Source: JAAYYM01 sp964631375 (GTDB taxonomy: Bacteria; Bacillota; Clostridia; Lachnospirales; Lachnospiraceae). Taken from it: a DNA stretch of 64,000 nucleotides. The notes under the pieces were generated by a model that was not told the origin of the DNA, did not search any database, and saw only the letters and a program-made list of their open reading frames with translations. The stretch covers positions 7,355-71,354 of the forward strand of contig CAZVYQ010000009.1 of assembly GCA_964631375.1 (NCBI GenBank), written 5' to 3'. Shown here in pieces: positions 1 through 8,217 of this stretch. Each line of letters opens with the position of its first letter. Within the stretch, counting starts at the first letter, position 1. The translations under genes and the position numbers were made by a program.

Positions 1-241
1 TGGCATTACAGACTCGAATGAATCGGACGTGGAGATCAAACGACATATGGTAAGGGCATCCAGACAGGTCATATTGGCGGTGGATTCCTCCAAGTTTGAT
101 AAGATCTCATTTGTCCGTATGGGGGCTTTTGATCAGATAGATCAAATTGTGACCGATTCAATACCACAGAAGACATGGGTAGAGTATATGGAACAATTAG
201 GAGTGGAAATCCTGTGTCCGGAAAAGGAAGGTGCAAGATGA
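1..241 (+). CDS. DeoR/GlpR-family transcriptional regulator, C-terminal part only
   Basis: The gene is cut by the window edge; the open frame runs from base 2 to the TGA at 239-241. The visible 79 residues carry the end of the sugar-phosphate effector domain of DeoR-type repressors, with the recognisable GITDSNE, MVRASRQVILAVDSSKF and IVTDS segments. The N-terminal helix-turn-helix is outside the window. Its stop overlaps the ATG of the rhamnulokinase (ATGA at 238-241), so the two are translationally coupled and the regulator very likely controls this sugar operon. Family assignment is firm; the effector is inferred. Confidence 0.85.
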   Translation, partial: GITDSNESDVEIKRHMVRASRQVILAVDSSKFDKISFVRMGAFDQIDQIVTDSIPQKTWVEYMEQLGVEILCPEKEGAR

Positions 242-1704
242 GTGAGAGAAGGGTTTTAGCATTTGATTTTGGAGCCTCAAGCGGACGTGCCATGTTAGGC
301 ATGTATGATGGCGAAACGCTTCGCCTTAAAGAGATTCACAGATTCTCTAATGATCCGGTAACTGTGGGAGGAACAGTGTATTGGGATATCCTGCGACTCT
401 TTCATGAGATCAAACAGGGGATGGTCAAGGCAAAGCATGACGGAGGCTTTGATTGTATCGGGATCGATACCTGGGGAGTTGATTTTGGATTGCTGGATAA
501 GGCAGGAAATCTATTAGAAAATCCGATTCATTACCGTGATGAACGTACAAAGGGAATGATTGAGCAGAGCTTTCAATACATACCAAAGGAACGTTTTTAT
601 GAGATTACCGGCAATCAATTCATGGAATTAAACACAGTGTTTCAGCTGCTGTCATTAAAATTGAAGCGACCGGAACTATTGAAACAGGTGGATCAGATGT
701 TATTGACTCCGGATCTGTTTACCTATTTCCTGACAGGAGAAAGACATGCAGAGTACTCTATTGCTTCAACAACGCAGATGATGGATGCAGGTACAGGAAC
801 ATGGTCAGAGGAAGTGCTTGCTAAACTGGGACTCCCGGATCATATCCTAAGTGAGATTATCCCAAGCGGAACCATTGCAGGGTATCTGAGTGAGCGTATC
901 TGTGAAGAACTCGATCTGCCGAGGATTCCGGTTGCAGCAGTGGCATCACATGATACACAGAGTGCAATGATTGCAGTACCGGCCAAGGAGGATGACTTCA
1001 TCTTTTTGAGTTGTGGAACATGGTCATTACTCGGAACTGAACTTCCTCGCCCGATCATCAATGAAAAATCAGAGAAATACAATATTACAAACGAAGGTGG
1101 ACATCAGGGAACGACTTCCTTTTTAAAAAATATCATCGGCCTGTGGCTGATCCAGGAGAGCAGACGTCAATGGATCCGTGAGGGTAGTGAATTTGGATTC
1201 GGTGAACTGGAAGACATGGCGGAGAAAGCAGAACCACTACGGAGTTTTATCGATCCGGATGCAGCAGAATTTGGAACACAGGGAAATATTCCCCGTCGTA
1301 TACGGGTATATTGTGAAAAAACCGGACAAACAGTCCCTGCTGATATTGCAGCGGTGGTCAGATGTATTGATGAGAGTCTGGCATTAAAATACAGAAGGGC
1401 ACTCGAGGAGATCGAGGATTGTACCGGAAAGCATTATGACACGATTTACATCGTAGGTGGTGGTACACAGAGCAGGCTGTTATGTCAGTTTACAGCCAAT
1501 TCCTGTGGCAGACGAGTCGTTGCAGGGCCTGTAGAAGCGACGGTATTAGGGAATGTGGCTTTACAATTGGTAGCTTTGGGAGAAATCCATAGTTTGAAAG
1601 AAGCAAGAGCTTTGATTGCAGGATCGCAGGATATTTCAGTATACGAACCACAAAATACATCAGATTGGAATCATGCGTATGAACGCTTTTGCAGACTCCT
1701 TTAA
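238..1704 (+). CDS. rhaB: Rhamnulokinase (FGGY carbohydrate kinase)
   Basis: 488 residues, the normal length for RhaB, which phosphorylates L-rhamnulose at O1 in the cytoplasm. The FGGY fold is visible: N-terminal phosphate loop AFDFGASSGRAMLG, substrate-region DTWGVDFGLLD, YRDERT, SHDTQSA and SCGTWSLLG, then the C-terminal GGGTQSRLLCQ and an adenosine-site region. I start at the ATG at 238 rather than the upstream in-frame GTG at 175, because it begins the conserved domain, is preceded by a GGAAGG ribosome site, and overlaps the regulator stop. No rhamnose isomerase or aldolase lies in the window; they could be upstream. Closely related kinases act on L-fuculose, so substrate is probable rather than certain. 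Confidence 0.88.
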   Translation: MSERRVLAFDFGASSGRAMLGMYDGETLRLKEIHRFSNDPVTVGGTVYWDILRLFHEIKQGMVKAKHDGGFDCIGIDTWGVDFGLLDKAGNLLENPIHYRDERTKGMIEQSFQYIPKERFYEITGNQFMELNTVFQLLSLKLKRPELLKQVDQMLLTPDLFTYFLTGERHAEYSIASTTQMMDAGTGTWSEEVLAKLGLPDHILSEIIPSGTIAGYLSERICEELDLPRIPVAAVASHDTQSAMIAVPAKEDDFIFLSCGTWSLLGTELPRPIINEKSEKYNITNEGGHQGTTSFLKNIIGLWLIQESRRQWIREGSEFGFGELEDMAEKAEPLRSFIDPDAAEFGTQGNIPRRIRVYCEKTGQTVPADIAAVVRCIDESLALKYRRALEEIEDCTGKHYDTIYIVGGGTQSRLLCQFTANSCGRRVVAGPVEATVLGNVALQLVALGEIHSLKEARALIAGSQDISVYEPQNTSDWNHAYERFCRLL

Positions 1705-2641
1705 AATAATAGTCAGAAAGATTCCGGCAGGACTGATGGTCATTCCGCTGTTTTTGGGAGCATTACTTCACACCTTTTGTCCACAGGTTCTTGAGATTGG
1801 ATCCTTTACGACGGCAACCTTTTCCAATGCAGGAGCTGCTACAATCATGGGTGTACAGTTGGTATGTCTCGGTAGCAGACTCGAACTGAGAGAAATCAGT
1901 ACAGTTGCAAAGAGAGGCGGCATTCTGCTTTTGTCTAAATTGATTGCAGGCTTTGTGGCAGTCCTGATCATCGGAAGATGGATGGGCAGCCCCGATCTTT
2001 TTGGAATGAGTCTTTTGGCTATTGTGTGTGCGGTTTCCAATACCAACGGAAGCATCTATCTGTCATTGATGTCCCTCTATGGAGATGAGAAGGATGCTGC
2101 AGCAATTCCGATCATTACGATTAATAACGGCCCATTTTTTCCAATCCTGATCCTTGGTTCAGTCGGTATGGCAACATTTTCATGGATCGCAGTGCTGGCA
2201 GCACTCCTGCCAATTGTCATAGGCATGGTGATTGGAAATGTCAGCAAGGAAGCAAAGGCATTTTTAGACCCGGGAGTTGCACTGCTTCTTCCATTTATCG
2301 GATTTACACTGGGGGCAGCAATCGATCTGAGAGCGATATGGAGTGCCGGTATTTCGGGTGTATTACTGTCGATCATCGCATTGGTGTGTGGGACAGGTAT
2401 TTCTTATGTATTTGACAGGTTTCTCGGACGCAGACCCGGGTATGCAGCAGTGGCGGCAGGAGCAGTAGGGGCAAATGCAGTTGCAGTACCTGCAATCATC
2501 GGTCTGATGGATCGAACCTGGCAGCCCTATGTAGAGTCAGCCACGATACAGATTGCGGCAGCGGTTGTAGTAACCGCGTTGGTCATTCCATTGCTTACAA
2601 AGTATGCTGCTTTACGGAAACAAAAAAATGGTACATCTTGA
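1673..2641 (+). CDS. 2-keto-3-deoxygluconate permease-like transporter (KdgT family)
   Basis: About 322 residues and almost entirely hydrophobic, with roughly ten membrane segments. The N-terminus (KIPAGLMVIPLFLGALLHTF) matches the KdgT signature. The start is ambiguous between ATG at 1673 and 1679; both lie inside the end of rhaB, giving a 26-32 bp overlap and translational coupling. KdgT proteins import 2-keto-3-deoxygluconate by proton symport, but the linkage here to rhamnulokinase and a DeoR regulator suggests a rhamnose-related substrate such as a deoxy-sugar acid or the sugar itself. The family call is good; the substrate is inference. Confidence 0.8.
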   Translation: MRMNAFADSFKIIVRKIPAGLMVIPLFLGALLHTFCPQVLEIGSFTTATFSNAGAATIMGVQLVCLGSRLELREISTVAKRGGILLLSKLIAGFVAVLIIGRWMGSPDLFGMSLLAIVCAVSNTNGSIYLSLMSLYGDEKDAAAIPIITINNGPFFPILILGSVGMATFSWIAVLAALLPIVIGMVIGNVSKEAKAFLDPGVALLLPFIGFTLGAAIDLRAIWSAGISGVLLSIIALVCGTGISYVFDRFLGRRPGYAAVAAGAVGANAVAVPAIIGLMDRTWQPYVESATIQIAAAVVVTALVIPLLTKYAALRKQKNGTS

Positions 2642-2655
2642 TGATGTACCATTTT
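2622..2655. terminator. Bidirectional intrinsic terminator between convergent genes
   Basis: A perfect 13-bp stem (2625-2637 with 2643-2655) with a 5-base loop that contains most of the KdgT stop codon. On the plus strand the stem ends in four T; on the minus strand it is followed by seven T, so it should serve both the kdgT transcript and the convergent EAL-HDOD gene. Confidence 0.85.
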
Positions 2656-2681
2656 AACGTCGTTTGGAAGATACTGATTAC

Positions 2682-3905
2682 TTATAAAAAGAACACATCC
2701 TTGTACCAGCATAGCGATTGGGTATACGCCTGATAGACTTCATCCATATCGAGATTCATGACGATCATGAGGCGGGAGACCTCCTGCCAGTTAGCATGCT
2801 CATATTGCTCCATGAATTCTAAGACAGGAGCCAGATCACCTCTTCGGTAGACCAAAGCATTTGTGATCTCTCGGGAGACGTTGACCTTCTTGAGTGCATC
2901 CTCCATCGGCAGATTTAATATGATATCTAATACCGAGAACAATCCCATCAGGAATAATTCTGAGGACTTGACAGTCAGCCCGAATGACGGAGCCAGCAGT
3001 TCAGCATATTTTGCACGTAACAGAGACAGTCTCGTGACTTCATTTGGTCGGTCAGAGCATAACTCCTTGGTAACGGCTGTGTTAATCCAACGCTTTAATT
3101 CACGCTGTCCAAGCATGGCGGCAGCATGACGAATGGTGGTAATGCCGGAGTTGACACTCATACGGTTGACCATCTTTAGAAGTTCCAAAACAAGAGCAGT
3201 GTCACGTCCTATGATATCTGCTGCTTTTGTCAATTCAAAATCCACGTCATTTACGATCTTCAGCAGTTCTACATAATTTGCCTTCAGCGGTGCAACCTGA
3301 GATTCTCCGACTGTGACCGGAAGTCTGTAGAACTCACCTTCAAACATTGCAAAGCTGTCATCGTCCTTATATTCATCAAACTGTTCCTGTGCACTGATGT
3401 TTCCGACACATATCCGAATATTGGGATAGACCTGTCCGAAATACAGTTTTGCTTTTGTGACATCAATTTTCTTGCAGTCAAGGATGATGTAGTCCATCAG
3501 CTTCAGATATTCTCTGCGTTGTTCAAATTGTGCGATTGGGATCTTCCTTGCAGCCAGTTTATAGCCTGCCTGCTTTAACTCAATCAATCTCCGAATATAC
3601 ATTTCTTCATTGGGAATAGTGTCATCAAATAAAAGAACAGGCAGTTTACTTTGTGTCCCGCATTGTTCATCAATATCGGAAAAAACAGCAATATTGCCAA
3701 CCGGAACAAAGACATCAGTGTCAGGAGAAAGAGTATCCATCCCCATGGCATGTATGATCTCCAGTCCGTTGACACGTCCGGCACCATCGTTTATACCAAA
3801 GCCCTGAGAAGCAGGATTCAGTAGTAAATTCTGCTTTTGTGAAAACAGAGAATAGGCACTGACCTTCATATTTTTATCAAAAAAAGGAATTAATGTTGCA
3901 AGCAT
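2682..3905 (-). CDS. EAL-HDOD signalling protein (YuxH-like), catalytically degenerate EAL
   Basis: 407 residues from the ATG at 3905, chosen because GGAGG lies 7 bases upstream; longer in-frame starts lack a ribosome site. The N-terminal half is a worn EAL fold: the usual FDRN..AYELL start reads FDKNMKVSAYSLF, so the glutamate of the motif is missing and phosphodiesterase activity is not expected. The C-terminal half is an HDOD domain (from about residue 200: LLKIVNDVDFELTKAADIIGRD, LELLKMVNR, TIRHAAAMLGQRELKRW). Such proteins are signalling scaffolds without known enzymatic activity. It is monocistronic and divergent from the fatty-acid operon. Confidence 0.85.
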   Translation of the reverse strand: MLATLIPFFDKNMKVSAYSLFSQKQNLLLNPASQGFGINDGAGRVNGLEIIHAMGMDTLSPDTDVFVPVGNIAVFSDIDEQCGTQSKLPVLLFDDTIPNEEMYIRRLIELKQAGYKLAARKIPIAQFEQRREYLKLMDYIILDCKKIDVTKAKLYFGQVYPNIRICVGNISAQEQFDEYKDDDSFAMFEGEFYRLPVTVGESQVAPLKANYVELLKIVNDVDFELTKAADIIGRDTALVLELLKMVNRMSVNSGITTIRHAAAMLGQRELKRWINTAVTKELCSDRPNEVTRLSLLRAKYAELLAPSFGLTVKSSELFLMGLFSVLDIILNLPMEDALKKVNVSREITNALVYRRGDLAPVLEFMEQYEHANWQEVSRLMIVMNLDMDEVYQAYTQSLCWYKDVFFL

Positions 3906-3941
3906 CACACAGCCTCCTTTACATACGACCTCTACAAAATC

Positions 3942-3970
3942 AGTATAACAAACTATCATGGAATCCGCAA
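3942..3970 (-). promoter_or_regulatory. Sigma-A-type promoter of the EAL-HDOD gene
   Basis: Read on the minus strand: -35 TTGCGG, 17-base spacer, -10 TATACT, ending about 36 bases before the chosen ATG. The -10 is strong and the -35 weak. Confidence 0.45.
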
Positions 3971-4007
3971 GAAAATTGAGGAAGGCAGAATGTTTACAAA
4001 AATTAAA

Positions 4008-4036
4008 TTGACCCGGGGGTTACCCCCGGGTTTAAA
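4008..4036 (+). promoter_or_regulatory. Fatty-acid operon promoter with palindromic operator in the spacer
   Basis: TTGACC (4008-4013), exactly 17 bases, then TTTAAA (4031-4036). The spacer is a GC-only-flanked perfect inverted repeat, ACCCGGGGGT (4011-4020), one T, ACCCCCGGGT (4022-4031), in otherwise AT-rich DNA. The position between promoter elements suggests a repressor site. It matches neither the FapR consensus (TTAGTACCTG-type) nor the FabT site (AT-rich). No tract of T follows that would make it a good terminator, and both flanking genes read away from it. Confidence 0.6.
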
Positions 4037-4079
4037 TTGTGCTTAGATTGGGAAAAATTACAAAATGGAGGTAAGAAAA

Positions 4080-4295
4080 ATGAAAGAAAAAATGAAAGAA
4101 ATGATAGCAGAATATCTGGGAAAGGATGCCTCTGCTATTGAAACAAATGTTACTTTTACAGATATGGGCATTGATTCACTCGATATCGCTGAGTTAGTGA
4201 TGCAGATGGAGGATGAGTTTGGATGCAGTATCGAGATGTCACAGGAAATCAATACAATTGATGCTTTGGCGGACTATATCGAGAAGAACAAATAG
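4080..4295 (+). CDS. acpP: Acyl carrier protein
   Basis: 71 residues, acidic, with the 4'-phosphopantetheine attachment serine in GIDSLD (Ser33). It carries the growing acyl chain as a thioester through the whole cycle. The start is the ATG at 4080 with GGAGGT seven bases upstream; the ATG at 4065 would place the ribosome site inside the gene. First gene of the operon, 9 bases before fabK. Short for an ACP (usually 75-80) but with all four helices recognisable. Confidence 0.93.
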   Translation: MKEKMKEMIAEYLGKDASAIETNVTFTDMGIDSLDIAELVMQMEDEFGCSIEMSQEINTIDALADYIEKNK

Positions 4296-4304
4296 GAGCA
4301 GATC

Positions 4305-5252
4305 ATGATAAAAAGTAAGTTATGCGGACTGTTGGGAATAGACTATCCGGTGATACAGGGAGGAATGGCGTGGATTGCAGATGCTACCTTGGCGGCGGCA
4401 GTATCGAATGCCGGAGGACTTGGTATGATTTCAGCCATGAACTCTAACGGAGAACAGATCCGTGAACAGATTCGAAAAGCAAAGACATTAACAGATAAGC
4501 CATTTGGCGTGAATATCATGCTGATGAGTCCGTTTGTGAATGAAGCAGTGGAGGTTGTCTGTGAGGAACATGTGGCAGTCGTATCAACCGGCGCCGGTAA
4601 TCCTTCGGCATATATGCAGCGCTTGATCGAGGCAGGCATTCAGGTCATGCCGGTGGTACCGTCGGTGGCACTTGCAAGAATGGCAGAGAAGAAGGGTGCT
4701 GTGGCAGTTGTGGCCGAAGGAGGAGAATCCGGTGGACATGTGGGTGATCTGACGACGATGGCACTGGTACCACAGGTAGCAGATGCAGTAGACATACCGG
4801 TTGTTGCAGCCGGCGGCATCGCTGACGGCAGAGGGATGGCTGCGGCTCTGATGCTTGGAGCATGTGCGATCCAGATGGGGACCAGGTTTTTAACAGCAGA
4901 GGAATGTCCTGTTCATGAAAACTACAAGGAAAAGGTGCTCAAGGCAAAGGATATTGAAACCATAGTTACAGGAAAGCGTCTGGGTCATCCGGTTCGTTCT
5001 CTCAAAACAACTTTTTCCAAGATGTTTTTCAAAAAAGAATATGATTCTACAGTGACCAATGAGGAGTTGGAACAAATGGGTGCAGGTTCACTGCGTATGG
5101 CAGCACTTTATGGTGATCTCGAGAGGGGATCATTTATGTGCGGACAGATCGCAGGTATGGTCAATGACCGAGGTAGCTGTGAGGAAATTATTCGAACGAT
5201 TACTACAGATGCAGAACAGATACTACGAGGAGCAAATCAATGGGTAAAATAG
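4305..5252 (+). CDS. fabK: Enoyl-ACP reductase II (FMN-dependent)
   Basis: 315 residues of the nitronate monooxygenase/FabK TIM-barrel family. Visible landmarks are IQGGMAWIAD and AGGLGMI near the N-terminus, the flavin-phosphate region EGGESGGHVG, and AAGGIADGRG followed by LGACAIQMGTRF. FabK performs the last step of elongation, reduction of trans-2-enoyl-ACP, and is the triclosan-insensitive alternative to FabI. Its place between acpP and fabD distinguishes it from plain nitronate monooxygenases. The AGGAG ribosome site overlaps the acpP stop. Confidence 0.92.
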   Translation: MIKSKLCGLLGIDYPVIQGGMAWIADATLAAAVSNAGGLGMISAMNSNGEQIREQIRKAKTLTDKPFGVNIMLMSPFVNEAVEVVCEEHVAVVSTGAGNPSAYMQRLIEAGIQVMPVVPSVALARMAEKKGAVAVVAEGGESGGHVGDLTTMALVPQVADAVDIPVVAAGGIADGRGMAAALMLGACAIQMGTRFLTAEECPVHENYKEKVLKAKDIETIVTGKRLGHPVRSLKTTFSKMFFKKEYDSTVTNEELEQMGAGSLRMAALYGDLERGSFMCGQIAGMVNDRGSCEEIIRTITTDAEQILRGANQWVK

Positions 5253-6172
5253 CATTTTTGATGACAGGACAGGGAGCCCAGAAGCCCGGAATGGGAAAGG
5301 ATCTGTATGAAAATGAAAAGGCTGCAAAGGCAGTATTTGATATGGGAGAGCATCTGCGCCCCGGAACACTGGAACAGTGCTTTTCATCAGATCAGGAGAC
5401 ATTGACGCAGACTCAGAATACACAGCCTTGTTTGTATTTGATGGATCTGGCTTGTGCCAGAGTGCTGGAATCATATGGAATTCATGCATATATGACGGCG
5501 GGGTTTTCATTGGGAGAAATCCCGGCGGCTGCATATACAGGCATTTTGTCGGATGAGGAGGCTTTTCGGCTGGTAGTCCTGCGTGGCGAGAAAATGGCAG
5601 AGTGTGCCGAGAAGCATCCTGGTGTCATGACAGCTGTTTTAAGGCTGACGACTACACAGGTGGAGGAGTTATGCAGTAGCTTTGATGATGTGTATGCGGT
5701 GAATTATAACTGTCCGGGACAGACGGTTGTTGCAGGTAGACAGGAACAGATCGATGCTTTTTCCGAGGCAGTGAAGGCTGCAGGAGGAAGGGCAATGCCA
5801 CTCAAGGTCAGCGGGGCATTTCATACTCCGTATATGCAGGAGGCTACAGTCGCACTGCATGAATGCCTAAACAAGTTACACGTAAAAAGCCCGTCTACAT
5901 TGTTGATCTCCAATACAACAGCCACACCGTATCCGGATCAGGAAGAAGAAATCATACGGCTGATGGCAAGACAGGCATCAAACAGTGTGCGTTTTGAAGA
6001 TACATTGAGGTATATGTATTCCTGTGGTGTAGATACATTCATTGAGATTGGAGCAGGAACGACATTAAGCGGGCTGGTCAGAAAGACACTGTCAGATGTA
6101 ACGATATTGAATGTGTCAGATATGGAAAGTCTGAACCATACGATCACAACACTGCAAGGAAAGGGAGAATAA
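5240..6172 (+). CDS. fabD: Malonyl-CoA:ACP transacylase
   Basis: 310 residues, standard length. Catalytic serine in GFSLGE (Ser90; the family usually has GHSLGE, so the histidine is Phe here), the N-terminal TGQGAQ oxyanion motif, the arginine of VLRGEKM that binds the malonyl carboxylate, and the catalytic histidine in SGAFHTPYM (His195). It transfers malonate from CoA to ACP. Overlaps fabK by 13 bp, so the two are translationally coupled, with the ribosome site GAGGAG inside fabK. Confidence 0.93.
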   Translation: MGKIAFLMTGQGAQKPGMGKDLYENEKAAKAVFDMGEHLRPGTLEQCFSSDQETLTQTQNTQPCLYLMDLACARVLESYGIHAYMTAGFSLGEIPAAAYTGILSDEEAFRLVVLRGEKMAECAEKHPGVMTAVLRLTTTQVEELCSSFDDVYAVNYNCPGQTVVAGRQEQIDAFSEAVKAAGGRAMPLKVSGAFHTPYMQEATVALHECLNKLHVKSPSTLLISNTTATPYPDQEEEIIRLMARQASNSVRFEDTLRYMYSCGVDTFIEIGAGTTLSGLVRKTLSDVTILNVSDMESLNHTITTLQGKGE

Positions 6173-6173
6173 G

Positions 6174-6914
6174 ATGCTAAACGGAAAGGTCGCCCTTATC
6201 ACGGGTGGTACGAGGGGAATCGGAAAAGCAATTGCACTGAGACTTGCATCAGAGGGTGCCGATATCGCAGTGATTGCTACAAGAGAAAATGAAGCATCGA
6301 CTGCCATAATACAGGAGATCGAAGCATTGGGACAAAAAGCAGCCTTCTTTGCATGTAATGTGGCAGACTCCATGCAGGTCAATGCAACGGTGACAAAGGT
6401 CATTGAGTCATTTGGGAAGCTTGATATTTTGGTGAATAATGCTGGGATCACAAAGGATATGCTATTACTGCAGATGAAGGAAGAAGATTTTGACAGTGTG
6501 ATCGATGTCAATTTAAAAGGATGTTTCAATATGTGTAAGGCATGTATCCGTCCATTTGTGAAGCAGCGTGGCGGCAGGATTGTCAATATCAGTTCTGTTG
6601 TGGGCATGATGGGAAATGCAGGACAGACTAATTATGCAGCATCCAAGGCAGGCGTGATAGGACTTACCAAAAGCATTGCCAGAGAGTACGCCTCAAAGGG
6701 GGTTACCTGTAATGCAGTAGCACCCGGATATATTCAGACAGAAATGACGGAAGCTCTCACGGAGCAGACGGCACAGGCGATGTTTGGTCAGATTCCGGTC
6801 AAACGATACGGAACACCGGAGGATGTTGCAAATGTGGTCAGTTTTTTGGTACAGGATGCATCTTCTTACATCACGGGTGAGATGATCAAGGTGGATGGTG
6901 GAATGTATATATGA
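6174..6914 (+). CDS. fabG: 3-oxoacyl-ACP reductase (NADPH)
   Basis: 246 residues of the short-chain dehydrogenase family. Cofactor loop TGGTRGIG at the N-terminus, NNAG, catalytic serine in VNISSVVG, the YxxxK pair in NYAASKAG, and the C-terminal ITGEMIKVDGG typical of FabG. It reduces 3-oxoacyl-ACP to 3-hydroxyacyl-ACP. One base separates it from fabD, and AAGGGAG precedes the start. Operon position makes the FabG role nearly certain. Confidence 0.93.
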   Translation: MLNGKVALITGGTRGIGKAIALRLASEGADIAVIATRENEASTAIIQEIEALGQKAAFFACNVADSMQVNATVTKVIESFGKLDILVNNAGITKDMLLLQMKEEDFDSVIDVNLKGCFNMCKACIRPFVKQRGGRIVNISSVVGMMGNAGQTNYAASKAGVIGLTKSIAREYASKGVTCNAVAPGYIQTEMTEALTEQTAQAMFGQIPVKRYGTPEDVANVVSFLVQDASSYITGEMIKVDGGMYI

Positions 6915-6969
6915 TGCAAGGCAACGAAGCAATTTGTGCATCATTAATATAGTATAAAGGAGAAAATTC

Positions 6970-8208
6970 ATGAAAAGAGTAGTAGTGACGGGAATGGGTA
7001 TCATCTCTCCAATCGGAAATGATGTGGAGACATTTTGGAACGGACTGAAAAATGGAGTTTGTGGTGTCGGTATGATCACCAGATTTGATACAACTGACTA
7101 TGCTGTCAAGGTAGCAGCTGAGGTTAAGGATTTTGATGCGAAGAAGTATTATACAACACCTGCCCAGATCAGACATTCTGACCTGGTGATGCAATATGCG
7201 GTTGCAGCATCACAAGAGGCTTGTCAGGACAGTGGGATTACAGAAGAAAACACAGATCCGACAAGACTTGGAGTTTACATTGGTTCAGGAATCGGTGGCA
7301 TGAATACATTTATGGAGGAATATCGGAATCTGATTGAAAAGGGGCCTACAAGAGTGTCTCCGTTCTTTATTCCAAAGCTAATCTCCAATATGCCGACAGG
7401 TGAGGTTTCCATTCGTTTCAATGCACAGGGGCCAACACTGCCGGTGGTTACTGCGTGTGCAACATCTACCAATACAATCGGTGAGGCATTTCATGCAATC
7501 AAACATGGCTATGCAGATGCGATTCTGGCAGGTGGTACGGAAAGCACAGTAAATGAGCTTTCAATCGCAGGCTTTACAAATTGTAAGGCTTTATCAACCA
7601 GTGAGGATCCAAACACAGCTTCTTTGCCTTTTGATGCGAGACGTGGTGGATTTGTTATGGGAGAGGGAGCAGCGATCCTGATGCTGGAAGAATATGAACA
7701 TGCAAAGAAACGAAATGCGAAAATCTATGCCGAGGTCTGCGGATATGGAAATACAGCAGATGCTTATCATATTACAGCACCTCATCCCGAAGGAATCGGA
7801 GCAATCAGGGCGATCAGACTGGCATTGGAGGAGAGCGGAGAAATATGCTCACCGGAGCGTATTTATTTCAATGCACACGGAACAGGAACTTCCATGAATG
7901 ACAAGATGGAAACGGCAGCAATCAAGAAAGTGTTTGGTGCAGATGCGTATAAACTTCATATCAGTTCTACAAAGTCCATGACAGGACATATGCTCGGCGC
8001 TACAGGAGCGGCAGAAGCAATGGCTTCCATTCTGGCGATGAATTACAGTCTAGTACCACCGACGATTCATTATGTAGAAAAGGATCCGGAATGCGATCTG
8101 GATTATACTCCGAATCAAGCAGTTCAGACTGAAATTGACTATGTTATGTCAACCTCACTTGGCTTTGGCGGACATAATGGATGTATTGCATTTAAGAAAG
8201 CAGAGTAG
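6970..8208 (+). CDS. fabF: 3-oxoacyl-ACP synthase II
   Basis: 412 residues, condensing enzyme fold. The Cys-His-His triad is complete: Cys163 in VTACATSTN, His303 in NAHGTGTSMND, His340 in KSMTGHMLGATGA; the C-terminal GFGGHNG loop is present. It condenses malonyl-ACP with acyl-ACP. AAAGGAG lies upstream of the ATG after a 55-base gap that holds a weak 7-bp inverted repeat (6912-6918 with 6937-6943). It is the only condensing enzyme in the window, as no fabH is present. Confidence 0.94.
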   Translation: MKRVVVTGMGIISPIGNDVETFWNGLKNGVCGVGMITRFDTTDYAVKVAAEVKDFDAKKYYTTPAQIRHSDLVMQYAVAASQEACQDSGITEENTDPTRLGVYIGSGIGGMNTFMEEYRNLIEKGPTRVSPFFIPKLISNMPTGEVSIRFNAQGPTLPVVTACATSTNTIGEAFHAIKHGYADAILAGGTESTVNELSIAGFTNCKALSTSEDPNTASLPFDARRGGFVMGEGAAILMLEEYEHAKKRNAKIYAEVCGYGNTADAYHITAPHPEGIGAIRAIRLALEESGEICSPERIYFNAHGTGTSMNDKMETAAIKKVFGADAYKLHISSTKSMTGHMLGATGAAEAMASILAMNYSLVPPTIHYVEKDPECDLDYTPNQAVQTEIDYVMSTSLGFGGHNGCIAFKKAE

Positions 8209-8217
8209 GAGGCAATT

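Noticed and set aside
4008..4036. The palindrome ahead of acpP as an intrinsic terminator
   Set aside because: Both flanking genes are transcribed away from it and the exit is TTTAAATTG, not a run of T; it fits promoter geometry better.
4065..4079. Upstream ATG at 4065 as acpP start
   Set aside because: It would place the GGAGGT ribosome site inside the gene; ATG at 4080 has normal spacing.
6912..6943. Inverted repeat between fabG and fabF as an internal terminator
   Set aside because: Only 7-bp arms, an 18-base loop and no T run; probably incidental.
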